This document shows positions 1 to 9,379 of a DNA stretch of 64,000 nt, in pieces. Made by a program: the position numbers and the translations under genes. The stretch spans positions 1 through 64,000 of the forward strand of contig CALGIG010000080.1 of assembly GCA_937915865.1 (NCBI GenBank), read 5' to 3'. The DNA comes from an uncultured Prolixibacteraceae bacterium (lineage in GTDB: Bacteria; Bacteroidota; Bacteroidia; Bacteroidales; Prolixibacteraceae). How positions within the stretch are numbered: position 1 is the stretch's first letter; each line of letters begins with the position of its first letter. The notes under the pieces were generated by a model. It was not told the DNA's origin. It worked only from the letters and a program-made list of their open reading frames with translations, and did not search any database.

Positions 1-962
1 CTGAAATTTTCAAGTATGCAGTGGAAAAAGGCAAACATTGCTTCCTCGAAAAACCAATTTGTGTTGACCCGGTAGGTTACCGTACTATTGTAGCTACAGC
101 CAAACAAGCCCAGGCAAAAGGTCTTTGCGTGGTAACCGGCACACAACGTCACCATAAACGCGATTATGTAGCTTCTTATGAACAAATCATGAATGGAGCT
201 ATCGGCGAAATAACCGGCGGAACCGTTTACTGGTGTGGCGGTATGCTTTGGTACAAGGACCGCGCCCCGAAATGGTCGGATCTGGAATGGATGATTCGCG
301 ACTGGGTAAACTGGGGATGGCTTTCGGGCGACCATATTGTTGAACAGCACGTTCACAACCTGGATGTATTTACTTGGTTTTCAGGATTAAAACCAAAATC
401 AGCACTTGGTTTCGGCTCGCGTCAGCGTCGTGTTACCGGTAATCAGTTCGACAATTTCAGCATCGATTTTGAAATGGAAAACGGCATTCACATTCACAGC
501 ACTTGTCGCCAGATCAACGGAACTGAAGGTGGCGTATGGGAATTTATTCAAGGCACCAAAGGTTCGTGGACTTCCGACGGACACATTATCAAAGACCTGA
601 AAGGCAACGAAATATGGAAATACGACTACGAAGCCGAAAAAGCCAAATTCAAACAAACCGACCCATACACCTTGGAACACGTGAACTGGATTAACCATAT
701 CCGCGCCGGAAAATCAATTGAACAGGCTTCTGAAACGGCTGTTGCCAACATGGCTGCCATCATGGGACGCGAATCGGCATACAGCGGAAAGAAAATCACA
801 TGGGACGACATGACAGCTTCGCCACTCGATCTTTTCCCAAAAGATATTGACATGACCAAAAATATGGCTGTTGCCAAAGAAGGCTACGGTGCAGGAAAAG
901 AATTTAAACTGCCCGAATTTATTCACATAGCCGGAACACCGCAAGGAAACCAAACACGATAA
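1..962 (+). CDS. Gfo/Idh/MocA family oxidoreductase, 5' truncated by window edge
   Basis: NAD(P)-dependent sugar or cyclitol dehydrogenase family. The reading frame is already open at base 3 with no start codon, so the N-terminal Rossmann nucleotide loop lies outside the window. The family's EKP motif, which carries the catalytic-region lysine, is visible at bases 48-56. It is followed by the C-terminal alpha/beta substrate domain, with a WVNWGWLSGDHIVEQHVHN stretch typical of the secreted or dehydrogenase-like Bacteroidota branch. The stop at 960-962 lies 3 bases before the next gene, so the two are probably co-transcribed. With the isomerase downstream, this suggests catabolism or epimerisation of a sugar or inositol-like compound. 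The substrate cannot be read from sequence. Family assignment is firm. Confidence 0.9.
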   Translation, partial: EIFKYAVEKGKHCFLEKPICVDPVGYRTIVATAKQAQAKGLCVVTGTQRHHKRDYVASYEQIMNGAIGEITGGTVYWCGGMLWYKDRAPKWSDLEWMIRDWVNWGWLSGDHIVEQHVHNLDVFTWFSGLKPKSALGFGSRQRRVTGNQFDNFSIDFEMENGIHIHSTCRQINGTEGGVWEFIQGTKGSWTSDGHIIKDLKGNEIWKYDYEAEKAKFKQTDPYTLEHVNWINHIRAGKSIEQASETAVANMAAIMGRESAYSGKKITWDDMTASPLDLFPKDIDMTKNMAVAKEGYGAGKEFKLPEFIHIAGTPQGNQTR

Positions 963-965
963 GGT

Positions 966-1871
966 ATGTCGCTTAACAGAAGATCTTTTTTAGGAACAGC
1001 CGCTTCATGTGCCGCTTTAGTGGCATCAGGCGGCTTTTTCTCTTCTTTCAGGTCGGTTTCAGGTTCTGTTCAATCCCTTTCTCCTGAACTAAAAATTTCG
1101 TGTCAGGAAGGAGTTGCTCCGGGGAAAACGCTCACTGAAAAGCTCGATTTCATCGAGTCGTTAGGAATCGTTGGATTTGAACCGGGTGGTCGCGGACTTG
1201 AACAAAGAGTGGAAGAGATACAAAAAGCGCTTCAAAACCGTAAAATTTCGGTTAGTGCAATCTGCGCCGGATTTGAAGGCTGGCTGATTTCGGATGATCC
1301 TGCAATTCAAAAGAAATGTATGGATTCGATGAAAACTATTATTGCAGCAGCTGGCGCACTTGGGTCAACTGGCCTGATTTTCGTTCCTGCTTTCAATAAC
1401 CAAAAATCGCTTCCGGATAAAGATGCACGCGATCTTTTATTGGGACAAATGAAAGAGCTGGGCGATTTTGCACTTCAAAATAAAACGCGCATTTTGCTCG
1501 AACCTTTGAACCGTAAAGAATGCTATTTCTGCCGACAGGTGGAGGATGGCGCTTCGATTGTGCGTGATGTAAATTCTGCAGGAGCAGCCGTTATGGGCGA
1601 TTTCTGGCACATGACCTGGGAAGAAACCAACGACCGTGCAGCGTTTCTCGCCGCTGGCGATTATCTTCACCACGTGCATATCGCCAGCCGTAAACGGCGT
1701 AAAATGCCCGGAGAAGATGGAGATGCCGATAATTACATCAACGGTTTTAAAGGACTGAAAGAAATAAACTATAAGGATTTTATAAGTTTTGAGTGCGGTT
1801 CGGTTGGCGACTCCAAAGTTACACTTCCAGCTGCAGTAAAACTGATGCGTGAGCAGTGGGAACAAGCCTGA
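966..1871 (+). CDS. Exported sugar phosphate isomerase/epimerase-like TIM barrel (xylose isomerase-like)
   Basis: 301 aa. The N-terminus (MSLNRRSFLG followed by an Ala/Gly-rich stretch) is a twin-arginine signal, so a folded protein is probably exported to the periplasm. The mature part is an AP endonuclease 2 / xylose isomerase-like TIM barrel related to hydroxypyruvate isomerases. Likely divalent-metal ligands are the Glu in LLEPLN, the Asp in GDFWHM, the His residues in HHVHIA and the Glu in SFECGS. It starts 3 bases after the oxidoreductase stop, so the pair is probably one transcript acting on one substrate. A strong hairpin follows the stop. The precise isomerase or epimerase activity is not determinable. 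Confidence 0.85.
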   Translation: MSLNRRSFLGTAASCAALVASGGFFSSFRSVSGSVQSLSPELKISCQEGVAPGKTLTEKLDFIESLGIVGFEPGGRGLEQRVEEIQKALQNRKISVSAICAGFEGWLISDDPAIQKKCMDSMKTIIAAAGALGSTGLIFVPAFNNQKSLPDKDARDLLLGQMKELGDFALQNKTRILLEPLNRKECYFCRQVEDGASIVRDVNSAGAAVMGDFWHMTWEETNDRAAFLAAGDYLHHVHIASRKRRKMPGEDGDADNYINGFKGLKEINYKDFISFECGSVGDSKVTLPAAVKLMREQWEQA

Positions 1872-1906
1872 TTCTGTCGAAACATTCAATCAATTCAACT
1901 CAAAAT

Positions 1907-1938
1907 AAAACCCCGGGTTCACTAAAATCCGGGGTTTT
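1907..1938. terminator. Bidirectional rho-independent terminator
   Basis: Perfect 10-bp stem AAAACCCCGG (1907-1916) / CCGGGGTTTT (1929-1938) with a 12-nt loop and U-rich tails on both strands. It lies between the convergent isomerase (+) and propeller-protein (-) genes. Confidence 0.9.
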
Positions 1939-1962
1939 CTGTATTGTTCCTGGCCAACCAAA

Positions 1963-4734
1963 CTATTCAATCCTGTAGTTCACCAGAATATTTCCAGGCG
2001 AACCAACAACAAGATTATACCATGAATTGGCATCGTTATATTTGGCGAGAGTGAAGCTGGTATCACCATCCAACGGCATTCCCTTTACTACCGAACCATT
2101 TTTATCAAGCAGGTAAACTTTGTTTTCTCCTTTTATAACAATCCCAATTTTCATGCTTCCATTCATCGGAAAAACAACAGGTGTTTCTGAAATGACATCG
2201 GGGAAAGAATGTTCGCCTACTTTCTTCCCATCGCCAGTATAAATCGTCAATTTCTTTCCATCCGCAAAAATGTATTCAGGCGAGCCATTCCCATCCAAAT
2301 CCTGAGCAACAAAACGATGCGCAGGACCAAATTTACCCATCTCTTTGATCTCCGCCTGCCCCGAAAAATCAATAATATGAATTCTTCCCGATTGGTCGCT
2401 CGAAATTAAACGAGCATTACCGTCACCCGAAAAATATACCGGGTTCGACGATCGCACAAAAGGTTCTGGTTGTCCATCACGCTTTTTTCCTTGCCTGTCG
2501 AGGAAGTAAATATTTTGCTTGTCGTAAACAACCAGGTAATCTTTTCCACTGATGTTATAATGCAGAACTGGCTTTGTAACTTCACTTTCTGTTCCTTCGA
2601 AATTCCATTTTGGTATTAACTTCCCAAAAAGATCATAAAGGTAAATTCTTCGATCTTCGCCCGCAATAACAAACCGGTATTCACGACTGTCGTTATATTC
2701 CAGTACAGAAACCCCATTTGAGGCCATTGATTTTAATGTTACCGGAAATTTACCAACTTTATTGCCCATCCGGTCAATGCAAAACAACTGTGTCTTAGTA
2801 TTAAACATATACTGAAACTTGTTGTTATGAAACAAGTCGATTTGATGAATATCTGAAATAATCTCACCAGGTACTTTAACAGTCCAGAGCACCTGTCCTT
2901 CTTTATTTATTAGTGAGACATTATTCTGATCGTCGTACGCAATCACTTCTTTATTGGGTAAATCTTTGTGATTAAGCACAACAACTGGTTTTTGTGCAAG
3001 TTTACCTTCTAACCGAATTTGCCAGGTAGCCTGAGGTTCCTCTTTTAGGGCAGGATCAAATTTAAGCGAAACCTGATTTTTCACCATTTTACCCGCAATC
3101 GAAAACTGCCATATAAAAGCGCTAAATTTCCGGATTACATCTTCGCTTTTGGTTATTGACTCGCTTATTTCAGATCTTAAAAGTGCATTTTTCAAATGGA
3201 ACACCTTTGGAACTTTGGCATACATGTAAAAATTGGGTTTTAATTGTGCCTCTTTATTATTCGATTGATAAATCGAATCGTTACCCAAAGTCTTGCCTGC
3301 CATTAAATTCTGAAGGTAATTATTCATTGCAGGCAAATTGTCACCACAAATTAGATAATTCGAATAAATAGCATAGAACTGAGAGTTGATACCAGAGAAA
3401 GCCTTTCCGAAAAGACATTCGGCCATATCTCCAAAGGGCAAATGAAAAATTTCGATCTTCTTTTTTCCAGTTGAAAATTCACTACGCATAGTTTCATCTC
3501 CAGTTTTTCCTGAATTGCGAAATTCAGTAAACATTTTTCCCAGTCTCTCTTTTGCTTCTGAAGGATTGGCAAGCTCAGCAACGAAGAAACGGTTTTGGTA
3601 TGGATCCGACTTATTAATGCCAGTATAAACGCCTGCAACCTGCGAACCAATCACTTCTTTAATAAATCGTTCCAAATCCGTATTTGTTTTATTTTTAAAT
3701 TCAATCAAACTTGTTTCACGTGGATAAAAGTTTCCTTTGGTACGCAAATAGTTTTCGTACTGATCGATATATTGTTTTGAATTTCGAAGATTCAGAGCTA
3801 CAAAAAATGATGCATTCGATGGAACAGCCCCGTCAATTGTCAATTTCTGAACTTCCTGATTATGAAAAATATTAAGATAATTATCACTCGAATCTTTGGT
3901 TACACTGTACCCTGAAAAATCAAGAGATTTTGAATTCGCCGACAAATCGAGTTCAGACCAATTGGAATAAGAATTTAGCTGGGGTAATGTTTTCCTGATT
4001 TCGGGAGAAACCAGTTTAGCCAAAAGCTGCGAAATGGTTTGATGATTAATGAAAATGTTGGCTAATGCAGTTTCTTCAATGGTTTTATAGGTTTCAGTAA
4101 ATTCTCTGTTATTCAATAGATTGGTCGAATTCGATTGACGAATGGCTTCTTCAACCAAAATAAAATCTTCGCTTACCATGAAAATATCATTGACACAGGC
4201 AAGATAAATGTTCAGTTCAGGAGATTTAACATTAACAATGGAAGTATTATCGTAACTTTTCCTGGAAATAGTGTATTGGCCGCCTAACTCACGCGAGACC
4301 AAATCGATTGCCGAACCCGATTCCCCCTGATTGTTCAATTGAACAAGAAATAAGTTGGTCAACTCATTTTTACCAGTTGAATTAACTGAAATAATAACTG
4401 ATTTATTTTTTAAAAGATTACTAATGCCAGGGTGTCCTTCAATAAAATTCCGAAACTTGTTAACCTTCGATAAAAGATTATCAAACTCAGGAACCGCTTT
4501 CATTTCAGCAAACAGAGCATTATCTCCTTTAAATGCCTTGTAAAATCCTTCCTGATCTTTAAACTCGATTATTAGCGGACTTTTTTGCGGTACTGCTTTA
4601 AAAGCTGGATTTTGCTTGGTCGAAAAAGTTTGAATAACTACTGGTTTCGGTTTCGACGGGTAAAATTTATATGCCAGAAAACCAAGACCTGCGAGAGTCA
4701 ATGCTATTCCGAGTATGATAAATATTTTACGCAT
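1963..4734 (-). CDS. Exported DUF3352-like protein with C-terminal beta-propeller
   Basis: 923 aa from the first ATG (4732-4734); the frame stays open to an upstream TTG at 4755, which is less likely. One N-terminal hydrophobic segment just after MRK suggests a membrane anchor or signal, with the rest in the periplasm or exposed. The first ~580 residues resemble the DUF3352 family of Bacteroidota exported proteins. The last ~330 residues carry WD/PQQ-like beta-propeller blades, for example repeated DxNxxLYDLFG- and IYLYD-like strands and an FG-GAP-like DLDGNGSPEY motif. No catalytic motif is seen. It lies 62 bases downstream of the U32 gene on the same strand. Biochemical function is unknown. 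Confidence 0.75.
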   Translation of the reverse strand: MRKIFIILGIALTLAGLGFLAYKFYPSKPKPVVIQTFSTKQNPAFKAVPQKSPLIIEFKDQEGFYKAFKGDNALFAEMKAVPEFDNLLSKVNKFRNFIEGHPGISNLLKNKSVIISVNSTGKNELTNLFLVQLNNQGESGSAIDLVSRELGGQYTISRKSYDNTSIVNVKSPELNIYLACVNDIFMVSEDFILVEEAIRQSNSTNLLNNREFTETYKTIEETALANIFINHQTISQLLAKLVSPEIRKTLPQLNSYSNWSELDLSANSKSLDFSGYSVTKDSSDNYLNIFHNQEVQKLTIDGAVPSNASFFVALNLRNSKQYIDQYENYLRTKGNFYPRETSLIEFKNKTNTDLERFIKEVIGSQVAGVYTGINKSDPYQNRFFVAELANPSEAKERLGKMFTEFRNSGKTGDETMRSEFSTGKKKIEIFHLPFGDMAECLFGKAFSGINSQFYAIYSNYLICGDNLPAMNNYLQNLMAGKTLGNDSIYQSNNKEAQLKPNFYMYAKVPKVFHLKNALLRSEISESITKSEDVIRKFSAFIWQFSIAGKMVKNQVSLKFDPALKEEPQATWQIRLEGKLAQKPVVVLNHKDLPNKEVIAYDDQNNVSLINKEGQVLWTVKVPGEIISDIHQIDLFHNNKFQYMFNTKTQLFCIDRMGNKVGKFPVTLKSMASNGVSVLEYNDSREYRFVIAGEDRRIYLYDLFGKLIPKWNFEGTESEVTKPVLHYNISGKDYLVVYDKQNIYFLDRQGKKRDGQPEPFVRSSNPVYFSGDGNARLISSDQSGRIHIIDFSGQAEIKEMGKFGPAHRFVAQDLDGNGSPEYIFADGKKLTIYTGDGKKVGEHSFPDVISETPVVFPMNGSMKIGIVIKGENKVYLLDKNGSVVKGMPLDGDTSFTLAKYNDANSWYNLVVGSPGNILVNYRIE

Positions 4735-4796
4735 GATGGGATGTTTTATGGTCAAAAAAATAAAAGACTAAAATAAATTATTGGAATCCTGAATAC

Positions 4797-6053
4797 TTAT
4801 TGTTGCTTGACCTCTGATGCCTCAACAATTTTATACAACTTATCCGATCGTCGGATCTTGGTATCCAGCGGAATTGAAATATACGATCCTTTGGGGGCTT
4901 CGTTAACAGGTTTCAAATCGAGCTGGATTTCTGATACAGTAGTTCTTATCAATCCCGTTGTTGGTCCGGTAATATAAATTTCGTCACCAACTTTCAAAGC
5001 GCCTGTTTCCAGTTTGAATTCGGCAACTTTTATGTTCGAGAAATAATTCAGGCCTTTGCCTACATACACTTTTCGATGAGTAGCAAGTGAGCCATAGTTT
5101 TTGCTCCAATCGCCCAAACGCTGGCCCAGGTAATAACCATCCCAAAAGCCACGGTTAAAAACAGTAGCCAGGCGTTTATCCCAACCGGTAATTTTCTCGT
5201 CAGTAAATTCATCGTCAAAATAAGCCTGAACAGCCTCACGATAGCATTCGATAACCGTATATACATATTCGGCAGAACGGGCACGGCCCTCAATTTTCAG
5301 TACAGAAACTCCCGAATCGAGTATTTTATTCAGGAAATGAATGGTTTTCAAATCCTTGGGCGACATGATGTACTCGTTATCTATCTCAAGTTCAGCGCCT
5401 GTATCTTTATCAGTTACAACATAAGCACGTCGACAAGTTTGCATACAATTACCACGATTGGCCGACGAATCCATTTCGTGCAGGCTAAGGTAACATTTGC
5501 CCGAAACAGCCATGCACAAAGCTCCGTGAATAAACATTTCCAGCCGAACAATGGTTCCTGATGGCCCGGTAATATGTTGTTCCCGGATCAACCGCGAAAT
5601 TTCAGCAACCTTATCCATTGTCATTTCGCGTGCCAGCACCACTACATCAGCAAATTGTGCATAAAAACGAACTGCTTCGATGTTGGTAATATTTACTTGT
5701 GTGGAAATGTGCACTTCAACGCCAACCTGCCGGGCGTACATAATAGCCGATATATCGGAGGCAATAATGGCTGATATTCCGGTTTCTTTGGCTGCATCAA
5801 TTATTTCGTGGAGCTTGCCAATCTCGCTATCGAATACAACCACATTAACTGTTAAATATGTTTTTACACCGTGAGAATGAGCTATTTCAGCAATCTGTTT
5901 TAAATCCTGAAGCGTAAAGTTATTCGATGAGCGTGCACGCATATTTAATTGTTCAACGCCAAAATATACCGAACCTGCACCCGCCTGAATAGCTGCCATC
6001 AGCGATTCGTACGAACCCACCGGCGCCATTATTTCAACCTCTTCTCTTCTCAT
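4797..6053 (-). CDS. Peptidase U32 family protein (TrhP/YegQ-like)
   Basis: 418 aa; ATG at 6051-6053. The N-terminus MRREEVEIMAPVGS and the AGAGSVYFGVEQLNMRA stretch are typical of the U32 family. Despite the 'peptidase' name, the E. coli members TrhP and RlhA support prephenate-dependent tRNA/rRNA hydroxylation. Four conserved cysteines (ALCMAVSGKC and RGNCMQTC) fit the Fe-S/metal site of this family. The C-terminal U32_C-like beta domain is present. A role in tRNA 5-hydroxyuridine formation is inferred from TrhP; other U32 clades have other roles. Spacing suggests possible co-transcription with the DUF3352-like gene downstream. Confidence 0.85.
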   Translation of the reverse strand: MRREEVEIMAPVGSYESLMAAIQAGAGSVYFGVEQLNMRARSSNNFTLQDLKQIAEIAHSHGVKTYLTVNVVVFDSEIGKLHEIIDAAKETGISAIIASDISAIMYARQVGVEVHISTQVNITNIEAVRFYAQFADVVVLAREMTMDKVAEISRLIREQHITGPSGTIVRLEMFIHGALCMAVSGKCYLSLHEMDSSANRGNCMQTCRRAYVVTDKDTGAELEIDNEYIMSPKDLKTIHFLNKILDSGVSVLKIEGRARSAEYVYTVIECYREAVQAYFDDEFTDEKITGWDKRLATVFNRGFWDGYYLGQRLGDWSKNYGSLATHRKVYVGKGLNYFSNIKVAEFKLETGALKVGDEIYITGPTTGLIRTTVSEIQLDLKPVNEAPKGSYISIPLDTKIRRSDKLYKIVEASEVKQQ

Positions 6054-6264
6054 GTTAACCTAAAATATTGAGCTACAAATTTAATCTATATTTTGACTTG
6101 TAATCGAACCGGAAAAATCATTAGTTAGTGAGAAAAATGCAAATAACGACTAACATTTACGTATCATTTAGTTTACCTTCCAGATGAAATCGCCCCATCC
6201 TTCGACAATCGGGTACAGTAAAGGTGTTAACCAAACAACATTGAATGAATTTCTATGAAATAAA

Positions 6265-6292
6265 AAGAGCGGCCTCTGTCGAAGTCGCTCTT
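6265..6292 (-). terminator. Terminator hairpin after P1
   Basis: Stem AAGAGCG (6265-6271) / CGCTCTT (6286-6292). On the minus strand it is followed by a T-rich run. It lies 22 bases past the stop of the small exported protein P1. Confidence 0.75.
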
Positions 6293-6314
6293 CACTAAAA
6301 ATGAGAGAAATTCA

Positions 6315-6917
6315 TTATTTCAATTCCAGATCATACGAATATGATTTGCTGTCGGTTGAAAGGACTACCTGATAATCACCTTTTTCAAGTTTTGAAAGAT
6401 CGAATCCTTCAAGAACATTAAATTTATTACCAATTGATTTGGAATAAACAAGATCGCTGTTGGCATAAAAATCAAGGCTCATTTGTTCTTCAGGAAAATT
6501 CAGATACGATACTTTCAATACACCATTTTTGTAAGCAAAATAAGGTTCCATAAGATTCTTTTCTTTACCTACTGCGATGTTGTCTTTTTTGTCGATAGAG
6601 AAAGCACGTTCGCTGGTCAAGCCATTGGCGTTGACTGTTAATTTATAGTTCCCTTCTTCAAGGTTCGAAAAGTCGAAAACTTTACGGAAATCTTTGCTGT
6701 CAGCGTCGGTTTCTTTGTAATAAACCTTCTCACCTTTTTCATTTTCGATGCTAATTTGCAAACTAGCTGCATCAACACTTGAAATAGCAACTACAGCAGA
6801 CTCAGAGTTAAGTGGAAGAATATTTACCTTTAAGTTTCCACCAGCCATTAATGTGTTTGCAAATGCTACAAATGCGAACAACATTGTTAATTTTGAAATT
6901 GTTTTAATTGTTTTCAT
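6315..6917 (-). CDS. Small exported two-repeat beta-sandwich-like protein (family member P1)
   Basis: 200 aa with a clear Sec signal ending near LMAGG. The mature protein has two similar halves. Each ends in an F-D-x-S-x-L-E-x-G-x-Y motif (FDFSNLEEGNYKL in the first, FDLSKLEKGDYQV in the second), as in Ig/FN3-like sandwiches and resembling the end of type IX sorting domains. Two clear paralogues lie at 26618-27208 and 27818-28408; they share GNLK(V/L)NILxLN at the mature N-terminus. I do not recognise a named family. A structural or surface-associated role is conjecture. A -7-type promoter lies 27 bases upstream. Confidence 0.8.
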   Translation of the reverse strand: MKTIKTISKLTMLFAFVAFANTLMAGGNLKVNILPLNSESAVVAISSVDAASLQISIENEKGEKVYYKETDADSKDFRKVFDFSNLEEGNYKLTVNANGLTSERAFSIDKKDNIAVGKEKNLMEPYFAYKNGVLKVSYLNFPEEQMSLDFYANSDLVYSKSIGNKFNVLEGFDLSKLEKGDYQVVLSTDSKSYSYDLELK

Positions 6918-6943
6918 TTTTCCATTGTTTTAAAAGTACAATG

Positions 6944-6951
6944 CAAACATA
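6944..6951 (-). promoter_or_regulatory. Candidate -7 element (TATGTTTG) for P1
   Basis: On the minus strand TATGTTTG matches the Bacteroidetes -7 consensus TAnnTTTG exactly. It predicts a start about 20 bases before the ATG. No clear -33 TTTG is seen. Confidence 0.5.
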
Positions 6952-7111
6952 CATGTTCTGCAACATATATGCTGAAAAACATACGTTAAGCGTTTATTAT
7001 CCTTTCGTTAACGCTCACGGAAAAGTTTAAGCTAATGTAAACGATTTATTTTAATAAGCTATAAAACAAATACTTACAATTAATAATACTAAATCGTCAG
7101 TCGTATATTAA

Positions 7112-7804
7112 ATGGAAATAAAAATACTACAATTGCTCGAAGGGGCCCAAAAAGCAAAGGGTATCACTATAATAATTGATGTTTTCAGGGCTTTCTCTAC
7201 TGCATGTTATGCCTTTGATGGTGGAATTAAACGTATTTTTCCGGTTGGAGACCTAAATACAGCCTACTCTATGAAAAAGCTAAATCCGGATTACATTTTA
7301 GTAGGCGAACGCAATGAGCAAAAACCGGAAGGTTTCGACTTTGGAAATTCCCCCTCGCAACTTTTAAAAGGTAATTTACACGGAAAAATTATGGTGCATA
7401 CCACCAGTTCCGGGACACAAGGAATAGCCAATGCTACACAAGCTGATGAAATACTGACAGGAAGTTTTGTCAATGCGCAGGCTATTATTAATTATATACG
7501 AATGAAAAAACCAAAGGAAGTCTCGCTTGTTTGTATGGGTTACAGTTGTCAATACCCCACCGACGAAGACACCTTATTGGCAGTATACATAAAAAACGAA
7601 CTTGAAGAAAAACCAAACGATTTTCAGGCAATGGTTGAACAAATAAGAAAAGGTGACGGAGCCCGCTTTTTTGCCCCTGAAAAACAGGAATGGGCGCCAG
7701 TCGAGGATTTCGACCTGTGCTTGTCGCTCAACCGTTTTGATTTTGTACTGAAAGTTGAACAGGAAAGAGGAGTAAACTATCTGAACAAAATTAGCCTCCC
7801 ATAA
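7112..7804 (+). CDS. comB: ComB family 2-phosphosulfolactate phosphatase-like protein
   Basis: 230 aa. ComB-family residues are visible: the VFRAFSTAC segment after the first strand, the GERNEQKPEGFDFGNSPSQ block, and HTTSSGTQG. In archaea and some bacteria ComB dephosphorylates 2-phosphosulfolactate in coenzyme M synthesis. Most Bacteroidota have ComB without the rest of that pathway, and no coenzyme M genes are visible here. The actual substrate may therefore differ. It is cytoplasmic with no signal peptide and sits alone between a divergent gene and a repeat-bearing gap. Confidence 0.85.
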   Translation: MEIKILQLLEGAQKAKGITIIIDVFRAFSTACYAFDGGIKRIFPVGDLNTAYSMKKLNPDYILVGERNEQKPEGFDFGNSPSQLLKGNLHGKIMVHTTSSGTQGIANATQADEILTGSFVNAQAIINYIRMKKPKEVSLVCMGYSCQYPTDEDTLLAVYIKNELEEKPNDFQAMVEQIRKGDGARFFAPEKQEWAPVEDFDLCLSLNRFDFVLKVEQERGVNYLNKISLP

Positions 7805-8138
7805 ATTTCCGTTCAAAGGAGGAAACTTAAAACAAACTCACGATAGCTTTCAAGAATTCCCGAAGAGGAAAATGAGTTTAGTTAATAAAGACCTAAAAGA
7901 TTTGATAGCTGGAACACAGCATTAAAACAAAAATATTATCAACAAAAGCCATGGCTTTCTCTTCATCCTTCGGGGAAGGTCGGGAGAGAGCTTTTAAATA
8001 AAATAGCATGAAATAGCCATCTCGCCTTAGGCAAGACAAACCGAAAATGAACAAATGGCTATTCCATTTCGTTGAGACACTCAAAAAAGAAAAATGCTAA
8101 TACGCAGATTATAAGACGATAAACAAAAATACATATAA
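7805..8138. other. 334-base gene-free gap holding repeat-derived structures
   Basis: No convincing ORF. It contains a perfect 14-bp palindrome AAAGCCATGGCTTT (7945-7958), a GC-richer hairpin block around 7965-7995 (CCTTC-GGG-GAAGG within a TCTCTT...GAGAGA frame), and the inverted-repeat element at 8010-8077 that recurs at 22947-23012. It also carries the promoter region for the PatB-like gene. Confidence 0.6.
8010..8077. repeat. Dispersed inverted-repeat element, copy A
   Basis: Arms AATAGCCAT (8012-8020) and ATGGCTATT (8055-8063) enclose a 34-nt loop. The outer sequence GAAATAGCCATC and the tail ATGGCTATTCCAT..CGTT.A are shared with copy B at 22947, whose loop is 33 nt. No coding potential. 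Presumably a small palindromic repeat of the genome. Confidence 0.65.
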
Positions 8139-9308
8139 ATGAAAAAATATAATTTCGACGAAATAGTTGACCGCACAAACACCAATTGCCTAAAATACGA
8201 TGCACGTAGTTCTTTTTTTGGGAACGCCGATGTTTTGCCTTTGTGGGTTGCCGACATGGATTTCCGCACACCCAATTTTATCGTGGAAGCAGTAAAAAAA
8301 AGAGCAGAACACGAAATTTTTGGATATACCTTTCGTCCTGAAACCTATTCTCAGTCTATCATAAATTGGTTAAAAAAACGGCATAATTGGGAAATTAAAT
8401 CTGAATGGATTTCGTTCAGTCCAGGAGTTGTCGCCGGTATTACACTGGCAATTCAGGCACTCTCCAACCCTGGAGATGGCGTAATCGTTCAGCCTCCGGT
8501 TTATAACCCATTTTACGATTCGATAAAAGGCAGTGGCCGACAAATGATTGAAAACCCGCTGAAGCTTAAAAATGGCCGGTATTATTTTGATTTTGAAGAC
8601 CTTCACAGTAAAATAACACAAAACACCAAACTATTATTACTGAGCAACCCACACAATCCCGGAGGAATGGCCTGGACCAAAGAAGAACTTTCGGCTTTGG
8701 CCCAAATTTGCCTCGAAAACAAAATCATTATCATTTCCGATGAAATACATTCTGATTTAATCTTCGATGGATATAAACACACCCCGCTGGCTTGTGTCTC
8801 CGAAGAAGCAGCCCAAAATTGCATAACGCTTATGGCCCCAAGCAAAACATTTAATACAGCAGGACTTACCACTTCGTTTTTGGTTATTCCGAATAAACGT
8901 CACTTTGTTGCTTATGAACGGGTAATGCGCCTTCCTCACCTGCACATGGGTAATATCTTCGGAACTGTTGCCCTCGAAGCAGCCTACTCGCACGGGGAAA
9001 ACTGGCTGGCACAACTTCTTATTTACTTACAGGAGAATTATCGATTACTCGAAAACTTTTTTACCGAAAAATTACCTAAAGTAAGAGTGATGCACCCTGA
9101 AGCCACTTATTTGATCTGGATTGACTTCTCGGCCTATGGTTTAACCGATGACGATCTGAATAAAAAGATGATTGATGCCGGCGTTGGCCTTAATCGCGGA
9201 ATTCAGTTTGGCAAACAAGGCTCCGGGTTTATGCGCATGAATATTGGCTGCCCACAATCGATTTTAAAAGAAGCGCTGGCCCGGATTGAAAAAGCGTTTG
9301 CAGACTAA
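8139..9308 (+). CDS. patB: PatB/MalY-type cystathionine beta-lyase (PLP C-S lyase)
   Basis: 389 aa; PLP fold type I, MalY/PatB subfamily. The N-terminal motif (NTNCLKYD, then LPLWVADMDF) is diagnostic of this group. The PLP-contact NPHNPGG and SDEIHSDL motifs are present, and the Schiff-base lysine is K236 in APSKTFNTAGL. The enzyme cleaves cystathionine or cysteine conjugates to homocysteine or thiol, pyruvate and ammonia in the cytoplasm. Some members also act as regulators (MalY), but there is no maltose locus here. All key residues are intact. It stands alone, terminated by the hairpin at 9333. Confidence 0.9.
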   Translation: MKKYNFDEIVDRTNTNCLKYDARSSFFGNADVLPLWVADMDFRTPNFIVEAVKKRAEHEIFGYTFRPETYSQSIINWLKKRHNWEIKSEWISFSPGVVAGITLAIQALSNPGDGVIVQPPVYNPFYDSIKGSGRQMIENPLKLKNGRYYFDFEDLHSKITQNTKLLLLSNPHNPGGMAWTKEELSALAQICLENKIIIISDEIHSDLIFDGYKHTPLACVSEEAAQNCITLMAPSKTFNTAGLTTSFLVIPNKRHFVAYERVMRLPHLHMGNIFGTVALEAAYSHGENWLAQLLIYLQENYRLLENFFTEKLPKVRVMHPEATYLIWIDFSAYGLTDDDLNKKMIDAGVGLNRGIQFGKQGSGFMRMNIGCPQSILKEALARIEKAFAD

Positions 9309-9332
9309 ACAAAACATATTATAACACAAATT

Positions 9333-9354
9333 CCCGAAGCATATATGCTTCGGG
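9333..9354. terminator. Bidirectional terminator between patB and atpC
   Basis: Perfect stem CCCGAAGCAT (9333-9342) / ATGCTTCGGG (9345-9354), centred between convergent genes. Confidence 0.8.
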
Positions 9355-9379
9355 GATTGCTATTCTTTCTTGGTAAATA

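Noticed and set aside
1437..1889. 150-codon minus-strand frame overlapping the isomerase gene
   Set aside because: Antisense shadow of the TIM-barrel gene, running into the terminator region.
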